Assembly: GCA_014218235.1 (NCBI GenBank)
Contig: CM024760.1
Span: forward strand, 7,420,049 to 7,484,048
Origin: Colocasia esculenta
Lineage: Eukaryota; Streptophyta; Magnoliopsida; Alismatales; Araceae
Direction: 5' to 3'
DNA: 64,000 bases
In this document: piece by piece, positions 36,601 through 51,000 of the stretch
Layout of the letters: each line of letters opens with the position of its first letter
How positions within the stretch are numbered: the first letter of the stretch is position 1
Position numbers and translations under genes: made by a program
Notes under the pieces: generated by a model
The model's input: the letters and a program-made list of their open reading frames with translations, nothing else
What the model was told of the DNA's origin: nothing
Databases searched by the model: none

Positions 36601-39600
36601 AGGCTTTTTTGCCCTTGGCCGCTTTTGGGAAGTGACCAAGTCTACCAAGGCACCTCTATTTTAAGCCCCATTTTTTTTGAAAGTTTGGAATCCGGAGCGG
36701 GGCTGCGGAACATTGGGTTAGAGGATTTGCTATTTGGATTTAGCCTACAATTTTGGTTTACTGGCTAAGGTTTGGGTTAGCCTACCATTTTCAGTTTGCT
36801 GGCTAAGGGAGCTACAGCCTACCGTGGAGGTTTACTGGCTGAAAGGGGCATGGCTTAGCCGACTTTATTGGTTTACTGGTCGAGAGGGATATGATTTGGG
36901 CCGACCTTTGTGGTTTGTTGGCCAAACGAGGTATAAGTTAGACTACCATTTTGGTTTGCTGGCTAAAGGATTTGACTTGACCGACCATGATGATTTATTG
37001 GCCAATGTTTAGGTTTTGTAGGAATTGGAGAGACGGTTGCCACGGTGGGACAAGGGTGAGCACATCAAAATGGGGTATATCGTGATTCCCCATTCGTTGG
37101 CCATTCATTCATTCACTCTCTTTTTCTTCCAGTTGAAAATTTGTGTATCTTTCAAGGGTTGGTGAGGGCGCTACTGCTCCACGTGGCCGCATTGATTTGT
37201 TGCCACGGTGGTTTTTCCCTCGACCTTTGTGGCACCATGCTAATTTTGTTGGTGTGGACTCCCGCTTTTGGGTTGGGAGGGTTGAGGGGCACCTCCTGGT
37301 TAGGGCTGCCATGTAGGACTCCCTTTTCGAGGAGTTTAAGCTGACGATATTTTTCAACGTCGTATCCACCCGATCAGTTTCCTTCTGGTGCATTTGGAAC
37401 ATAATATCAATTGCCTACTCGATTGCTTCAAGCGGCAAGTATTGAAATTCAGCCATAAAGTGGCCAGGGTGTTGGAAGGTTGATTCTGCCATTGACTTCT
37501 TATTTGGCCTATCCCCTAATTTGTCCAGAACTTGTCTTTGGGGCGGTTTCTGGCCCCGCTTTCTTGGGTCTGCCCGGCATGCTCGTGATCGAGCTAGGCT
37601 CCTTGACCTTTTGTAAAGTTCGGTTTGACATTCTCTTGTCGAGACTTGTCTTTCTAGATTTATCCGACATTCAACTTGAGATCCTTCCTCCCGAGTCTGC
37701 CTCTCTGACTTTGCCCAGGACTGGTTTTGAGATTTCGTCCCCAGAAGGTACATCTTTGCTTGGCTCAGAATTTTGTTTGGCGTACGTTCTGGAGCCGACC
37801 TTTTTGGCTTAGTCCAGAATTTTGATCGACATTTTGTTTTCTGGAGCTAATCTTTCTAGCTTAGTGCAAGGCTTGACATTTGTTCTTAGAACCGGTTTTT
37901 CTGGCTTAGTCCAAAGCTTTGACTTTGACATTCAATTTTCAGGAGCTGGTCTTCTTGACTTGGTCTAGAACTTGGATCAACATTTGGTTGTTGGAACCGA
38001 CCTTTTTGGCTTGGTTCAAAACTTGGATTGATATTTTGTTTTCTGGAACTGGCCCTTCTGGCTTGGTCCAATGCTTGGATTAACATTTTACTTCTGGTGC
38101 TGGCCTTTATGGCTTGATCCAAAGACTGATTCATCATTTGGTTTCTAGAACTTGCCTTTCTGTCTTGGTCCAGGAATTGATTCGCCGTCTGGCTTCTGGA
38201 GCTGGCCTTGGCTTGGTCCAGAGACTGAAGCATCATTTGGTTTCTGGAGCTTGCCTTTCTAGCTTGATTTGGGGCTTGAGTCATCATTTAGTTTCTGGAA
38301 CTTGCCTTTCTGGCTTGGTTCAAAAATTGATTCATCATTTGGCTTCTGGAGCTAGCCTTTCTAGCTTGATCCAAAGCTCAATTTGAGGTTTGTCCCTAGA
38401 GCTTGCCTTTCTGACTTGGTCCAGAGCTCCTACTTGACATTTACTTGCCGGAGTCGGCCTTCCTGGCTTGACCTAGAGCTCGATTCCATATTTAGTTCTT
38501 GGATCTTGCCTTTCTGGCTTGGTCCAAAGTTGACTTGGCGTCTGATATTTACCCCTGGAATTGGCCTTTTTGGCTTGGTCCTGGGTTTGACTGATCATTT
38601 GGTGGCTGGAATTGGCCTTTTTGGCTTGGTCCAGAAATTCTGTCATGAGCATTGTTGACAAGGATTGTTTATCCCTTGGATTCAGCTAGGGGTTTAACTT
38701 GGAGTGTCGGCCATTCTTCATTATAAGTGGCTTGGTTTTGATTGCATGGGATTTCCACAAGGCTGCTTTGGCTCAATATACTCTTAGCTGCTTTGTGAGG
38801 ATTCTTTCTTGTTACTGGCCTTCTTGGACTTCCTCCAGTGTATGGATTACATTAATTGATTGGCAGACCAAGCTGGCTGATCAGTTTGGCTGCTCCCACT
38901 CATGACGTTGTAGTAGGTGAACTTGGCCATTTCACGACGTGATGAGGCGGTTTTGAATTGCCTTCTTCACCTTATCTTTGAAGATGTAGCAATCTTCAAT
39001 AGTATGTCCCAGCATCAATGGGCTCCTTTACCTTGCAGGCGTCTGCGACTTCTTTGAATTTGGCAGACATTTGGGCGATCCGCCGCTTTTTTGGTATTTG
39101 TAAGCCTGCGTGGGATGGTGCCCTCAGTCTGTCAAAGACCGAGACACATGTCGTTGAGACCCACGCATGATTCCTCTCTTCCACTCGGATTGGTCCTGAG
39201 ATTTGAGGTGTGAAGTCGGACTTCTGATACACGACCTTTCCCTTTCGTCCAGGGTTTTGGAGTGCAACTTGTTTGACATTTTGGAGGGCTTGTCTGCCCA
39301 AGTTTTTCTATTACACAGGTCTCCTCCTTGAAGACTTGCATTTGGTTCATCTTCAGAGGGGCATTCTTTTGTTGTATTGCCCCGAATCGTATGAACCTCT
39401 TTTTGAAGGTTGAAAATTTTTTTCTCGCACTTGGCAAAGGAGTGTGAAACTGTCGGAGGTTGAAATTGAAAGTATTGGAACACATATGTCCCTTAGCATG
39501 GTTGGCTCGCCTCCACCAAGCTGGACGATCTTGCCAGAATTGGGGGCAGTTGCCGCAAGCATTCTGCCTTTATGGCTCTGTCATCATCCCTTCTTTGTCA

Positions 39601-42600
39601 GGTTCACCTTTATGGCTTTTCCTGGAGCTTTGTTTGAAATCTTCTTCCTTGGACTTGCCTTGTTGGCTTTGCCAGGGACTGGGCTGACAGCCCTTCACTT
39701 TGGACTTCTTCTTGGATTCTTGCTTGTCAAAGCTATTTTACTTGACGTTTCACCCAAGACTTCGTCTTGACCATTATTTGGTATTTTGTGCTGCTGGCCT
39801 TTCTTTGAGTTTTCATCCCCAAATATGCCTTTTGGACTTTCTGAGTTGACATTTCATTTGGGTTGTTGCCTTGGAGGCTTTCACTCTTCAAGAATTTCTT
39901 TGACCCAGTTGGCCTCTCAGCTTGTCGTTGGGCAGAGCACTAGGTAGATTTCACGACACTAGATTGCTTGGGTTGTTCGGGCCTCGTCCTTGATGACCCC
40001 ACATTTGTTTCATACAAAGTTATTGCCTATGAAAGCCCCCCTTGCTTGTGCTTCGGGGCTTTGGCTTCCGACCATGCCCCCTTTTCATTGTAAGACTTGA
40101 ATGCCATCTTCTTTCATTTTCACCTTAACTTGATGTAGGCGATGATAGGGTTGCCCCTTTTGTGTGAACTTGTCGGTTTTGGATTTCCACCGATGCACTG
40201 GCTTTCGTTTATTTCCGCCTTAACTTGATGTAAATGGCGGAGCATGTTGTAGTAATAGCTATTGGTTGGCCTTCATCTAGCCACATGTGTTTTCTATTTT
40301 TTCTTTTCCTGGCATGGATGAGCCGTTTCAGACTTGGATATAGCCGCAACAGGTTTTCTACCTTGGCGACGATTCCTCCGGCTAGCAGGAACAACCCCAT
40401 GGATTTCGTTGGTAATTAGCTTCATGAAGGTGCCTTTACTTTGTTGTTTCAAGCAACCACAACCAAAGCTGGGGTGGTGTTGTGCCTTGTTGGCAAGAGT
40501 GGCTTTGGATATGTACCATGTCGACATTTAGGCTTCGAAAGAAAGCACTTTGTCATGATATCCTTGGCGGAAGCTAATTGTTCAGTCTATTTCTTCAACC
40601 TTCTTTTCATTTCTTTTTTTTTTCTCCTGCTTCTTAGCCCTGGCCAACTTGGTCAAAGAGGAGATTTCTGCCTTTGCAAGCGATCGGGGAATGTCCCCAT
40701 AGTTGGAATCGTTGCATCAAGCTTTCTTCTTAGGAGGTTTAAGTTGAGAACTTTTCTTCGGGGTCACAGGGACTCAACTAATCTCCTCTGGTTGCAGTTG
40801 AAATGTGGCATTGATTGTCTGCTGAGATTTTGAGCAGTTCGCCACATTGTTGTTTTCTTACTGTCTTGATTTCTGATTTGTCCGGAGCTTGACTTCAGCG
40901 ACCCCATCTTCATTTTGCCTTTGTGGCTTTGCTCATAGATACACTTGGCATCTTTGTCTTGGACTTTACCTCTTCTTGGTGTTGTTCTCGAGTATTGCCC
41001 TTTTGGCTTTGCTCGAGATTCAATCTGATATTTCTTTGTCGAGATTTATCTCCTTGGATTTTGCTTTCAAGCCCGGCCTTTGTCAAGCTAGGCATAAAGA
41101 TTGTCGATGGTGATTTTCTTACCAACTTCCAAGGTAATCGCCATCGGCTTCTTGCTTTTGTGGCCTTTAAGTCATCCTCTTTGAACAAGAGTGACACCAG
41201 AGGAAATTGAATTTGCCAAATAAACTTCGCCTTAGAAGCATGGGACTTGATGCCCCCATTGATGGGCTTCTTTCCCTTTGTAGCAACAGGCTTGATGCCC
41301 CTAGCAGCAGCATTTTCGGCTGGAATGGCGTTGCCTCTTGTTAGCAGGAACAACTTCAAATGAGCTTTATGCCATCATTTCAGCTTCAAAGGAGATCTTT
41401 CTTTCATTCCCCAAGCAGCTTCAACCGCAAGGATTTTTCCTTTGGGGTTTCTTGCAAGAGTATCAAGGAGTCACAACCTTAGAGACAAGGCTATTCTTTG
41501 ACAGAGATGAAAGGTAGGAAATGTCCCACCGGGCGTGCCAATTTGTTTAACACGCGAAATATTCTCTTCAAAATCTTTTATCCTTTTGAAGAAAAAGATA
41601 TACTATGATGTTTGTTGATTTTGCGGGCGTGCCAGTCTGTTAAAATAGACGAATTTCATTTATCAGGCGATTTGGGTGTCGTGTACTGGACATTTCCCCA
41701 TCGACCGAAGTCGATGTTAATTTACATCGAGGTGACCTCGAACACCTTTGATTCTCTGTCAAAGAACGTCTTTTGTCTCTATTCGTTGTGACAATATTGA
41801 TCTTGATGATCGTCCTTCATGAATACATACTCTCGCATAGATATTTGAAGCATTCATTGCTTATACACATGTAATTCGAAGTACAACTGGTCTTTCAAGA
41901 CCTTTACAAATGGTGCCGATTATATAATCGGTCTTCAGAATTACATTCGGTTGTAATCGACCCCTTTTTGGACTTGCTTCTGTCACGATCTGATCGTCGA
42001 TTTGCATCATGATCGGACCACTGGATTTGAATATCATCACGATCGGACCGTTGGATTTGCATATCATCACGATCAGATCGTTGGATTTGAATATCATCAC
42101 GATCAGACCGTTAGATTTGAATATCATCACGATCGGACAATTGGATTTGAATATTACCACGATCAGATCGTTGGATTTGAATATCATCACGATCAGACCG
42201 TTGGATTTGAATATTATCACGATCAGATCGTTGGATTTGAATATCATCACGATCAGATCGTTGGGTTTGAATATCATCACGATCAGATCGTTGGATTTGA
42301 ATATCATAGCGATCAGACCGTTGGATTTGAATATCATCACGATCAGATCGTTGGATTTGCTTTGTGGTCATGTCAGGTTTCTGCAAGTTTGTACCCCTTT
42401 TGGGATTTCGCTGCAATCTTTTACCCTTTCTGGAGGAGATTTGGACAGCATTGTATGTATGACTGTTCAAGAGCTCCTTGCCATTTTCTGGCATTTCCAG
42501 GCACCTCTGTCATTCCTTGGCCTTTGTAGACCTTCTACCACCAGTTGATATTTTCGAGTTCTTCTTCGTCATTTCTTGACATTCCCAGACATTTCCGCCA

Positions 42601-44998
42601 TTTCTTGGCTTTTTTTGAACAGTCTCGGGTATTTCTGTCATTTGTTGACTTGCCCGGACGCTTCTGCCATTTCTTGGCATTCTATGTCTTTTCTGTCATT
42701 TCTTGACATCCTCGGACATTTCTACCATTTCTTGGCTTTTTCGAGCAGTCTCGAGTATTTCTGTCATTTATTGACTTGCCCGGACGCTTCTGCCATTTCT
42801 TGGCATTCTATGTCTTTTCTGTCATTTCTTGACATCCTCGGACATTTCTACCGTTTCTTGGCTTTTTCGAGCAGTCTCGAGTATTTCTGTCATTGATTGA
42901 CTTCCTCGGATGTTTCTGCCTTTTCTTGGCATTCCGGAGTGTCTCGGTCATTCACTCAGGTGTCTTTGCCATTGATTGGCATGCTCGGATATTTCTGCCG
43001 CTTCTTGGCTTTTTCGAGCAGTTCTGGGTATTTCTGTCATTGATTGACTTCCCCAGATGCTTCCGCCATTTCTTGGCATTCCTGAGTGTTTCAGTCATTT
43101 ATTGACGTTCTCAGATGTCTTTGCCATTGATTGACATGCTCGGACATTTCCGCCATTTCTTAACTTTTCCGAGCAGTTCCGGATATTTTCGTCATTAATT
43201 GACCTCCCCGAGTATCTTATGTCAGTTCTCGACTTCTTGGGACTTTTCAATCATTTCATGCCTTCCATGGGTATACTTGTCATTTCTTGACGACCCCAAA
43301 ACTCCGCCAACCGTAAACCGGACTCAGGAGAGCGCACGCCACTTCAAGGAAATGACGTGTGTCCCGCTCCACCGAGTCATGTGAACGGCTTGGACCTTGT
43401 ATAGTTTCTTGCTTCGTAAGGATTTGCTTGCAATTTCTGAACCTCGACGGCGTTTTGTTGGCTTCCGTGAAGCTCGAACATAGCTTGAAGGACTTCCTCT
43501 CAAGCAGGAGCACTTATGCAATTTCCCCCTTCAAGGTCTTTGGGTTTGGGACCTTTTTAAGGACATTTCTGCAATTTCTATTCTTCGGGGGGCACTTCTG
43601 TAATTTTTTTTAGACATCGGGGTATTTCTGCAATTTTCCCAGTCATGGGACATTTCTGCGATTTTCCTAGTCATGGGGGTATGTTTGCAATTTTCCCAGT
43701 CATGGGGGTATGTTTGCAATTCTTCCAAACATGAGGGTATTTCTGCAATTTCCCCTCAAACAGGGGCATTTCTGCAATTTTCCCAGACATGGGGGTATTT
43801 CTGCAATTTCCCCTCAAACAGGGACATTTCTGCAATTTTCCCTGACACAGGGATATTTCTGCAATTTTCCCAGACATGAGGGTATTTCTGCAATTTTTCC
43901 AGTCATGGGGGTATGTTTTCAATTTTCCTAGACATGAGGGTATTTCTGCAATTTTCCCTTGACAAGGGGGTATTTCTGCAATTTCCCTTGACATGGAGAT
44001 ATTTCTGCAATTTTCCCAGCCATGGGGGTATTTCTGCAATTTTCCCTTGACATGGGGGTATTTTTGCAATTTTCCCTTGACAAGGGATATTTCTGCAATT
44101 TTCCCTTGACAAGGGGCATTTCTGCAATTTTCCCAGTCATGAGGGTATTTCTGCAATCTTCCCTTGACAAGGGGTATTTCTGCAATTTTCCTTGACATGG
44201 AGATATTTCTGCAATTTTCCCAGTCATGGGGTATTTCTGCGCGCCACCTCAGCAGCAAGGAAGTCTTCAAGGAAGTCTTCTGGCTTCTTCTATGGAGCCC
44301 AGGAAACACCAACACGGGCAGACTTCTATTGAAACAAATAACATGGGAGCAGGCCACTCCAGACCCCCTCCATCAGTCTCCACTCTCCTGGATTTCAGAT
44401 CTCCAGGAGTTGGTGGATTTCAGATCCTCCCCCAACCTTGGCAGATTTCTCAACCCCCCCCTCCTCTCACTTCTTGGAGCTCCTCTCCTTTTATAGGAGT
44501 TTGGGAGTGGAGGTGGGCATCCCACCGGGAACATTCTATCAAGACGCCGGGGGAATCTCCACCAGGTATGTCAGATTTTTTTTTTTGTTTCGGAGGGAGA
44601 AAAGGGGCCGGTGGGAGGCCCACCGGTGCGTTTGGCACCCGCGGTGGGGCCCACAGGCGCGCAGCCCCGGTGGGCAGCCCACCGGGCGCGCATGCGGGCG
44701 CCCCGGTGGGAGCCCCACCGGGAGCGTGCGCGCGCAGGCCAGTGGGCACCCCATCGGGCGCGTGCGTGCGCGCCGGTGGGCACCCCACCGGACGCGCGCA
44801 GGCGTTCCGGTGGGCGCCCCACCGGGCGCCGCGCGCAAGCGCATCGGTGGGCGCCCGGTGCACCGGTGGGCGCCCCACCGGGCGCCGCACGCGGGCGCAC
44901 CGGTGGGCATCCCACCGGACGCGCGCGGGGTCCCGGTGGGCGCCCCACCGGGCGCGCGCGGGCGCCCTGGTGGGCTCCCCACCGGGCTGTTCATCCCC

Positions 44999-45042
<44 letters not shown>

Positions 45043-48000
45043 GCGTTCAACAAGGGGTTATCTATTTTTGCCTGAAACGTCCTTTCAGATTTTCACTTCA
45101 ACCGGATTTTTGACCTTTTTACCCTTAAGTCCGTCGGGGTATCTCTATTTTTAACCCCTTTCCTCCTTTTTTTTTCTTTCTTTTTTTTTGAAACTTGGCA
45201 TATGGGTATTTTGGCTGGTGTATGGTGATTGAAGAAATAAGGTTTGGTTTTAGATGTAGCCAACCGTTGTGGTTCACTGGCTAAGGTTAGAATGTTTGAA
45301 TTTGGGTTTGGGTTTGAGTTTAGTTTAGCCTACCTTAATGATTTATGGGCTATAGTTTAGAATTTTGGATTTGGATTTAGGTTTGGGTTTAAGTTTTGGA
45401 TTTGGTTTTGGTTTAACCCACCTTCGTGGTTTCTGGCCAACATTTGGAATTTGAATTTGGATTTTGGTTTAGGTTTAATATTGGTTTAGCCCACCTTTGT
45501 GGTTTTCTTGCTAGCATTCGAAATTTGGATTTGAACTTGGATTTGGATTACCTTGATGGTTTTTTGGTCAAGAGTTTAGAATTTAGATCTGGATTTGGAT
45601 TTAGTTCAGCCCACCTTGATGGTTTGTGGCTAAATTTTTGGATTTGACCCTGATGCAGCCTACCTTGATGGCTTCCCGATTAAGAGTTTTGGTTTTGGTT
45701 TTGGTTTTGGTTTTGGTTTTGGTTTTGGTTTTGGTTTTAGTTCAGCTCACCTTGATGGTTTGTGGTTAAAATATGGAATTTGGATTTGAATTTGAATTTG
45801 ATTCAACATGTCTTGATGGTTTGTGGCTAAGCATTTCTCTTTTTTTTTTTTGCGGCCTACCTTGATGGTTTTTTGGTTAAGAGTTTGGAATTTGGATTTG
45901 GATTTAGATTTTGGTTTAGGTTTAGCCTACCTTAATGGTTTGTGGCTAAATTTTGGATTTGACCTTGATGCAGCCTACCTTGATGGTTTATTGGCTATGA
46001 TTTGAGATTTAATTTGCATTTAGCATACTTTTGTGGTTTGCTGGCTAAAACTTGAAATTTGGATTTGGATTTGAATTTGGGTTTGGTATAGCCCACCTTG
46101 ATGGTTCGCTGGCTATGATTTGGATCTTAAGTTTTGGACGTGAGTTAGCCTCCCTTTGTGGTTTGTGGCTAAGGTTTAGATTTGATTTGAGTTGGCCTAC
46201 CTTTATGGTTTGATGGCTATGATTTGGGGTTTAGATTTGGTTTATCCTACCATGATAGTTTGTTGGCTAAGTTTGGGAATTTGGATCTGATATAGCCTAC
46301 CTTTGTGGTTTGCTGGCTATAACCTGAAATTTGAATTAATGAAAAGTGAGAGGTATAAGATAACTCCCCAACTTTTGCTCATTTGTTCACTTCCTGACTT
46401 TGTACATGGAGTGTCTTTGGCTTCATGCTCTAACAAAGTTTGAAAGTTTGGAGATTTGGGTTGTATGACGGACAAATAGAGGTTTGATTTCTTTGTCCCC
46501 ATCCGTGGCAAACTTTCATTTCAGCATCAATCCTTAGAGAGGGTAGCTTTTATTATTCTTCGGCTTCTTGCCTGTTTGGATGGTTGAATTTTTGCTTTGA
46601 TGATTGACCAGAAAATTCATGTTCTGGTGCATGATATAGCTTCAGATATTTTCCATTGAGTGGAGGAAAGGGCACGGTGTCTTTGTGGTCTACTAGCCTG
46701 TATGCACCTCCTTCGTATGCCAAGGTGACAATGTATGGGCCAAGCCAAATGGGTTGCAATTTGCCACTTGATTTTTCTGCCATTACTTCTCTGCACTTGA
46801 CCATGACTAGATCCCCCTGCTTAAATGCTCTGAGTTTTGCCAATTTGTCGAATGCACGAGCCATTCTAGCTTGATATGCTTGGAGGCATTTGTATGCTTC
46901 AAGCCGCTTTTCTTCTAGATTGGAGAGTTCTTTAAATCTTCTTTTTATTTAATTTTGCTCTTGGCCTTGAAGCCCAGTTTGGATAGGTATCATTGCCTCA
47001 GCTCTATATACCAAGGAGAAAGGTGAACACCCAGTAGGAGTTTTGTATACTGTTCGGTAAGCCCATAGAGCTTCATGAACTTTTTCTCCCCATTCTCGGC
47101 CGACTATTTTAGCAAGCAGGTTGCAGAGGGTTTTGTTGAAGGCTTCTGCTAACCCATTAGCTTGTGGATTGTAGACTGATGATGTCCTCCAATCAATATG
47201 AACTTTAGCTGCCAAGGCATATATTGTTTTGTTTCAAAATGGCGTCCCATTATCAGACATGATTCTGTGAGGGGTACCAAACTTGTATATTATATTCTGT
47301 CTGAAAAATCTAGCAACTGCTTCTCCTGTTACTTCCCGCAATGGAATAGCTTCAGCCTATCGAGAAAAGTAATATGTAGCAGCCAATATGAATTTGTGAC
47401 CTTGATATGAGGGTGAGAATGGTCCCACAATATCCAATCCCTATTCTGCGAAAGGCCAGGTTGGCGTTGTAAGGTGTAATGTATTTGGTAACTTTCTCGG
47501 CACAGGGCCAAAAGTCTGGCAATTGATGACATGTACGTGCATATTGGATGCAATCCGCATACATGGTAGGTCAATAGATGCCTTTCAATTTGATATTGAT
47601 TTTCATCTTTGCACCCGCTTGGTGTGCACCGCACAATCCAGAGTGAACTTCTTACATAATGATTTTGGCTTCTTTGGGAGACAAGCATCTGAGGAGAACT
47701 GGTCCCTTCTTTTCATGGGTCAATCTATATAATTGGTCCCCTATCAGCTGATATGATGCAGCCCTACGTAAGAACTGGATTTTCCGGGACCGATTAGAAG
47801 AGAGCCAACATTTCTTGATTTTGATAATCGGCTCACGCCAATCTTCAGATTGATTTGCCGCACTTTCTTCTGTGGCATATACTTCCTCAATTGTGAAATT
47901 GGACTCACTGTCGAGGACTGACACTTGGCATGAGCCTTCTATGTCGAACAATTATGTCCAATTCTCCTTCGGGAGGTAGTTTTATGGCAGATGCCAATTT

Positions 48001-51000
48001 GGCTAAAGCATCTACCTGAGAATTTTCACTTCTCGATACATAAGATATGTCGAAGAAGTGAAACTTTCCTTTAAGTTCCATAACCGTAGCATGGTATGGA
48101 ACCAATTGTTGCTTTGCGGACTTCATATTGGCCTAAGACCTGTCGGATGACCAGCTGTGAGTCACCATAAACTTGTATGCCGTTAACCCCCATTTCGAGA
48201 GCCAGCCGGAGCCCAATAATTAGAGCCTCGTACTCAGCTTCATTGTTTGTCAATGGCTTCATAAGAGCACATGAATTATATAAGATTCCTCCCTGTGGAG
48301 TGACTAAGACGATGCCTGCTCCAATAGTGAGGCTGACAGATCCATCTGTGAAATGGAGAGTCTGAGAAGCTCCATCAAAATATAATTCCCAAGAAGGTAA
48401 TTCAATTGTGATAACTTCCTCGGGATTTGGATTTTCTTCATTTTGATTCTCCCTCTTATTTATAGGAGAGAGAGTTTCTTCTTTCGGAAGATCAATAGAC
48501 AATGGTGAATCCTCTGGCACTGGATGTGCAGCCAAGAATTCAGCTAAACCTTGCCCCTTGATTGCCTTTCGTAGGACATAAGTGATGTCGAATTCCATAA
48601 GGAGTAAGGCCCACTTCCCCAGTCTTCCTGACAATACGGTTGCCTTAGCAAATATTTGAGGGGATCATACTTGGAGATGAGCTTTACTTCATGAGCCAGC
48701 AGGTAATGCCTTAGTTTCTTGACGACGAATACCAATGCTAGGCAAACTTTCTCCATTGAAGCATATCGAAGTTCTGGACCAATCAGCTTTTTGCTGAGAT
48801 AGTACAGAGGCTGCTCCTTGCCTTCTTCATTTGTTTGTGCTAATAGGGCACCCAAGGAGGTATCCATAGCTGCAATATAGAGTATGAGAGGCTTTCCACC
48901 GATTGGTGCTCCCAATACTAGTGGAGCGAGGAGATATTTCTTTATTTGCTCGAAGGCATCTTGGCATTCTTGATCCCATATGAAAGGAGCATCCTTCTTC
49001 ATCAGCTTGCTGAAGGGCACACACTTTCCTGAGAGATTGGAGATGAATCGCCTGATATAGACTAATTTCCCTTGGAATGACCTTAATTCGGTCAAATTTT
49101 GAGGAGGTGGCAGTTGCTGGATTGCCTTGATTCTGTCGGGGTCTATTTCTATTCCCCGATATTTGACGACGAATCCCAAAAATCTGCAGCTTGAAACACC
49201 AAAGGCACACTTCATAGGGTTCATCTTCAACTTGTATTGACGAAGTCTTTCAAAAACACGGCAGAGATCGGATAAATGATCTTCCTGTTTTTTGGTTTTG
49301 ACGACTAAGCCATCCACATAATCATTCGACCACATGATGAAGCATTTCATCAAATATTTTTGTCACTGCTCTTTGATATGTGGCTCCTGCATTCTTTAAT
49401 CCAAAAGGCATCCTTTTGTAGTTGAAGATTCCTTTAGGTGATCTGAAGACAGTATGATCTTTATCTTTGATTGCCATCCGGATCTGGTTGTAACCTGAAG
49501 ACCCGTCCATAAAAGATAAGGCTTCATGGCCGGTGGTCATGTCCACCATGGTTTCCGTAACTGGAACCGGGAAATCATCTTTAGGACATGCTTTGTTCAA
49601 GTCCCTGTAATCAATACAGATCCGGACTTGGCCATTCTTCTTCTTTACTGGAACAATGTTGGCGAGCCAAATTGGATATATGCATGGCTCGATGAAGTCT
49701 ACTTCAGAGAGTTTGTCGACTTCAGCATTTACTTTAAGCTCTAGCTCGTGCCGCATGCGCCTTTGCGGCTGTTTGACAGGTTTAGCTGTATGGAGTATAG
49801 ATAATTCATGCTCGGCGACTGATGGCTCCAGCCCGGGCATTTCTTTGTAATTCCAAGCGAAGTAATCTTGGAATTCCAGCAAGAGAGTTTGATAAGACTG
49901 TCTTTCTTGTTTATCAAGAAGGGCGCTGATGAAGATTGGCTGGGGGTTTTCTCGATCCCCAAGATTGAGTTCAATCAATTCATAAACTGTGGCTTGTCCG
50001 CCATCTTCAATTTCCTGAGGAGCTGGTTGTAAATCCACGAAGTCTTCTTCGTCGTCAGAGTTGGCGACGTAGACCTCGTATGAGTTTATACCTTCATGAC
50101 TTGTTGGTGAAGCTTGTTCGTCAGATTCTTCTGGCAATTCTTCGTTTGATGGTTCCTTTTTGGGAGAGGTAGTATTTTCTTGAGAGCTGGAGCTAGAAGA
50201 CCCTTGGCTGCTTTCTGAATTGCAAGTCTCCGGCAATAGCCCAACAATATTAACTGTGAAGAAGGTCTTGGTGTCATAGCCTAGCCCTCTTGTATCTTTC
50301 TTGGAGAAGGTTCCCATAATTGATTGAAGAAATCCCTCTGTGACGCATTTTGCACCTGAGGGATATTTTGCTTCTTGCACATTTCTTTGATATTTTGTGG
50401 CATATCAGTCATTTATTGTATGGGCTCAAGATGATTTTTGGGTTCATTTTCCCAACCGAAATCATCCTCTAGAGATGCTTGAGATATTGGCTCCCCTTTG
50501 TAAATGAGAATTGGTTTTACTGCTTTTCTGGCATTTTTCTTCTCTTCTTTTCTTTGATAAGTAACGACGAACGTTTTTAATCGTCAGACGATTTGATCTT
50601 GCTTTGGGGAAGAGACTTGTATGTAGTTAGGAGGCAGAGGAATGCTCTTGTTGATGGCTTGACTTACATGATCGGCCTCATAATTGATGTTTCGCCTTTC
50701 TGGGCGAATTGATTTACTACGGGAATTCTTTTTGTGGAGCTTGGCAAGACCTTTGTTTATTACAAAAAACTCGTCAGTCTCACTATCTTCAATTCTTCAT
50801 CTATGGAACCAGTTTGTTTACTGATGCACAAGGAGAGAGAAAAGGCAAAGAAGAGGGAAGAAGAACGTGGGGACCTTGTTGGGAAGAGGAGGGAGAAGCA
50901 GAGAGAGAGAGAGAGAGAAGACGCAGGGAGAGACGCAGAGCGACAGAGACAGAGAGGAGGGGGAAACAACAATTCCAAGGAGTTTCTTTAATTCTCAATA

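Larger units (their letters stand above)
28807..45052 (-). mobile_element. TAT2: non-autonomous Tat-type LTR retrotransposon
   Basis: 16.2-kb element inside TAT1. LTRs 41544-45052 (5') and 28807-32253 (3') start TGTTTAACACGCG on the plus strand and end GCGTTCAACA. The duplication AGGGG is exact (28802-28806, 45053-45057). Joining the flanks restores a TAT1 block like those at 36500-36600. Orientation follows from the PBS at 41523-41540 and the polypurine tract at 32254. The first 450 bp of the LTRs differ at one position, so it is much younger than TAT1. The internal region holds long repeat arrays and only Gag remnants. Confidence 0.94.

Noticed and set aside
37141..41360. Numerous ORFs of 60-150 codons on both strands
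   Set aside because: They follow the degenerate CTTGCCTTTCTGGCTTGG arrays of TAT2 and match no protein, apart from the Gag remnant listed.
28807..45052. CRISPR-like arrays suggested by regular 30-bp repeats
   Set aside because: Repeats are contiguous with no unique spacers, in plant DNA within LTRs.
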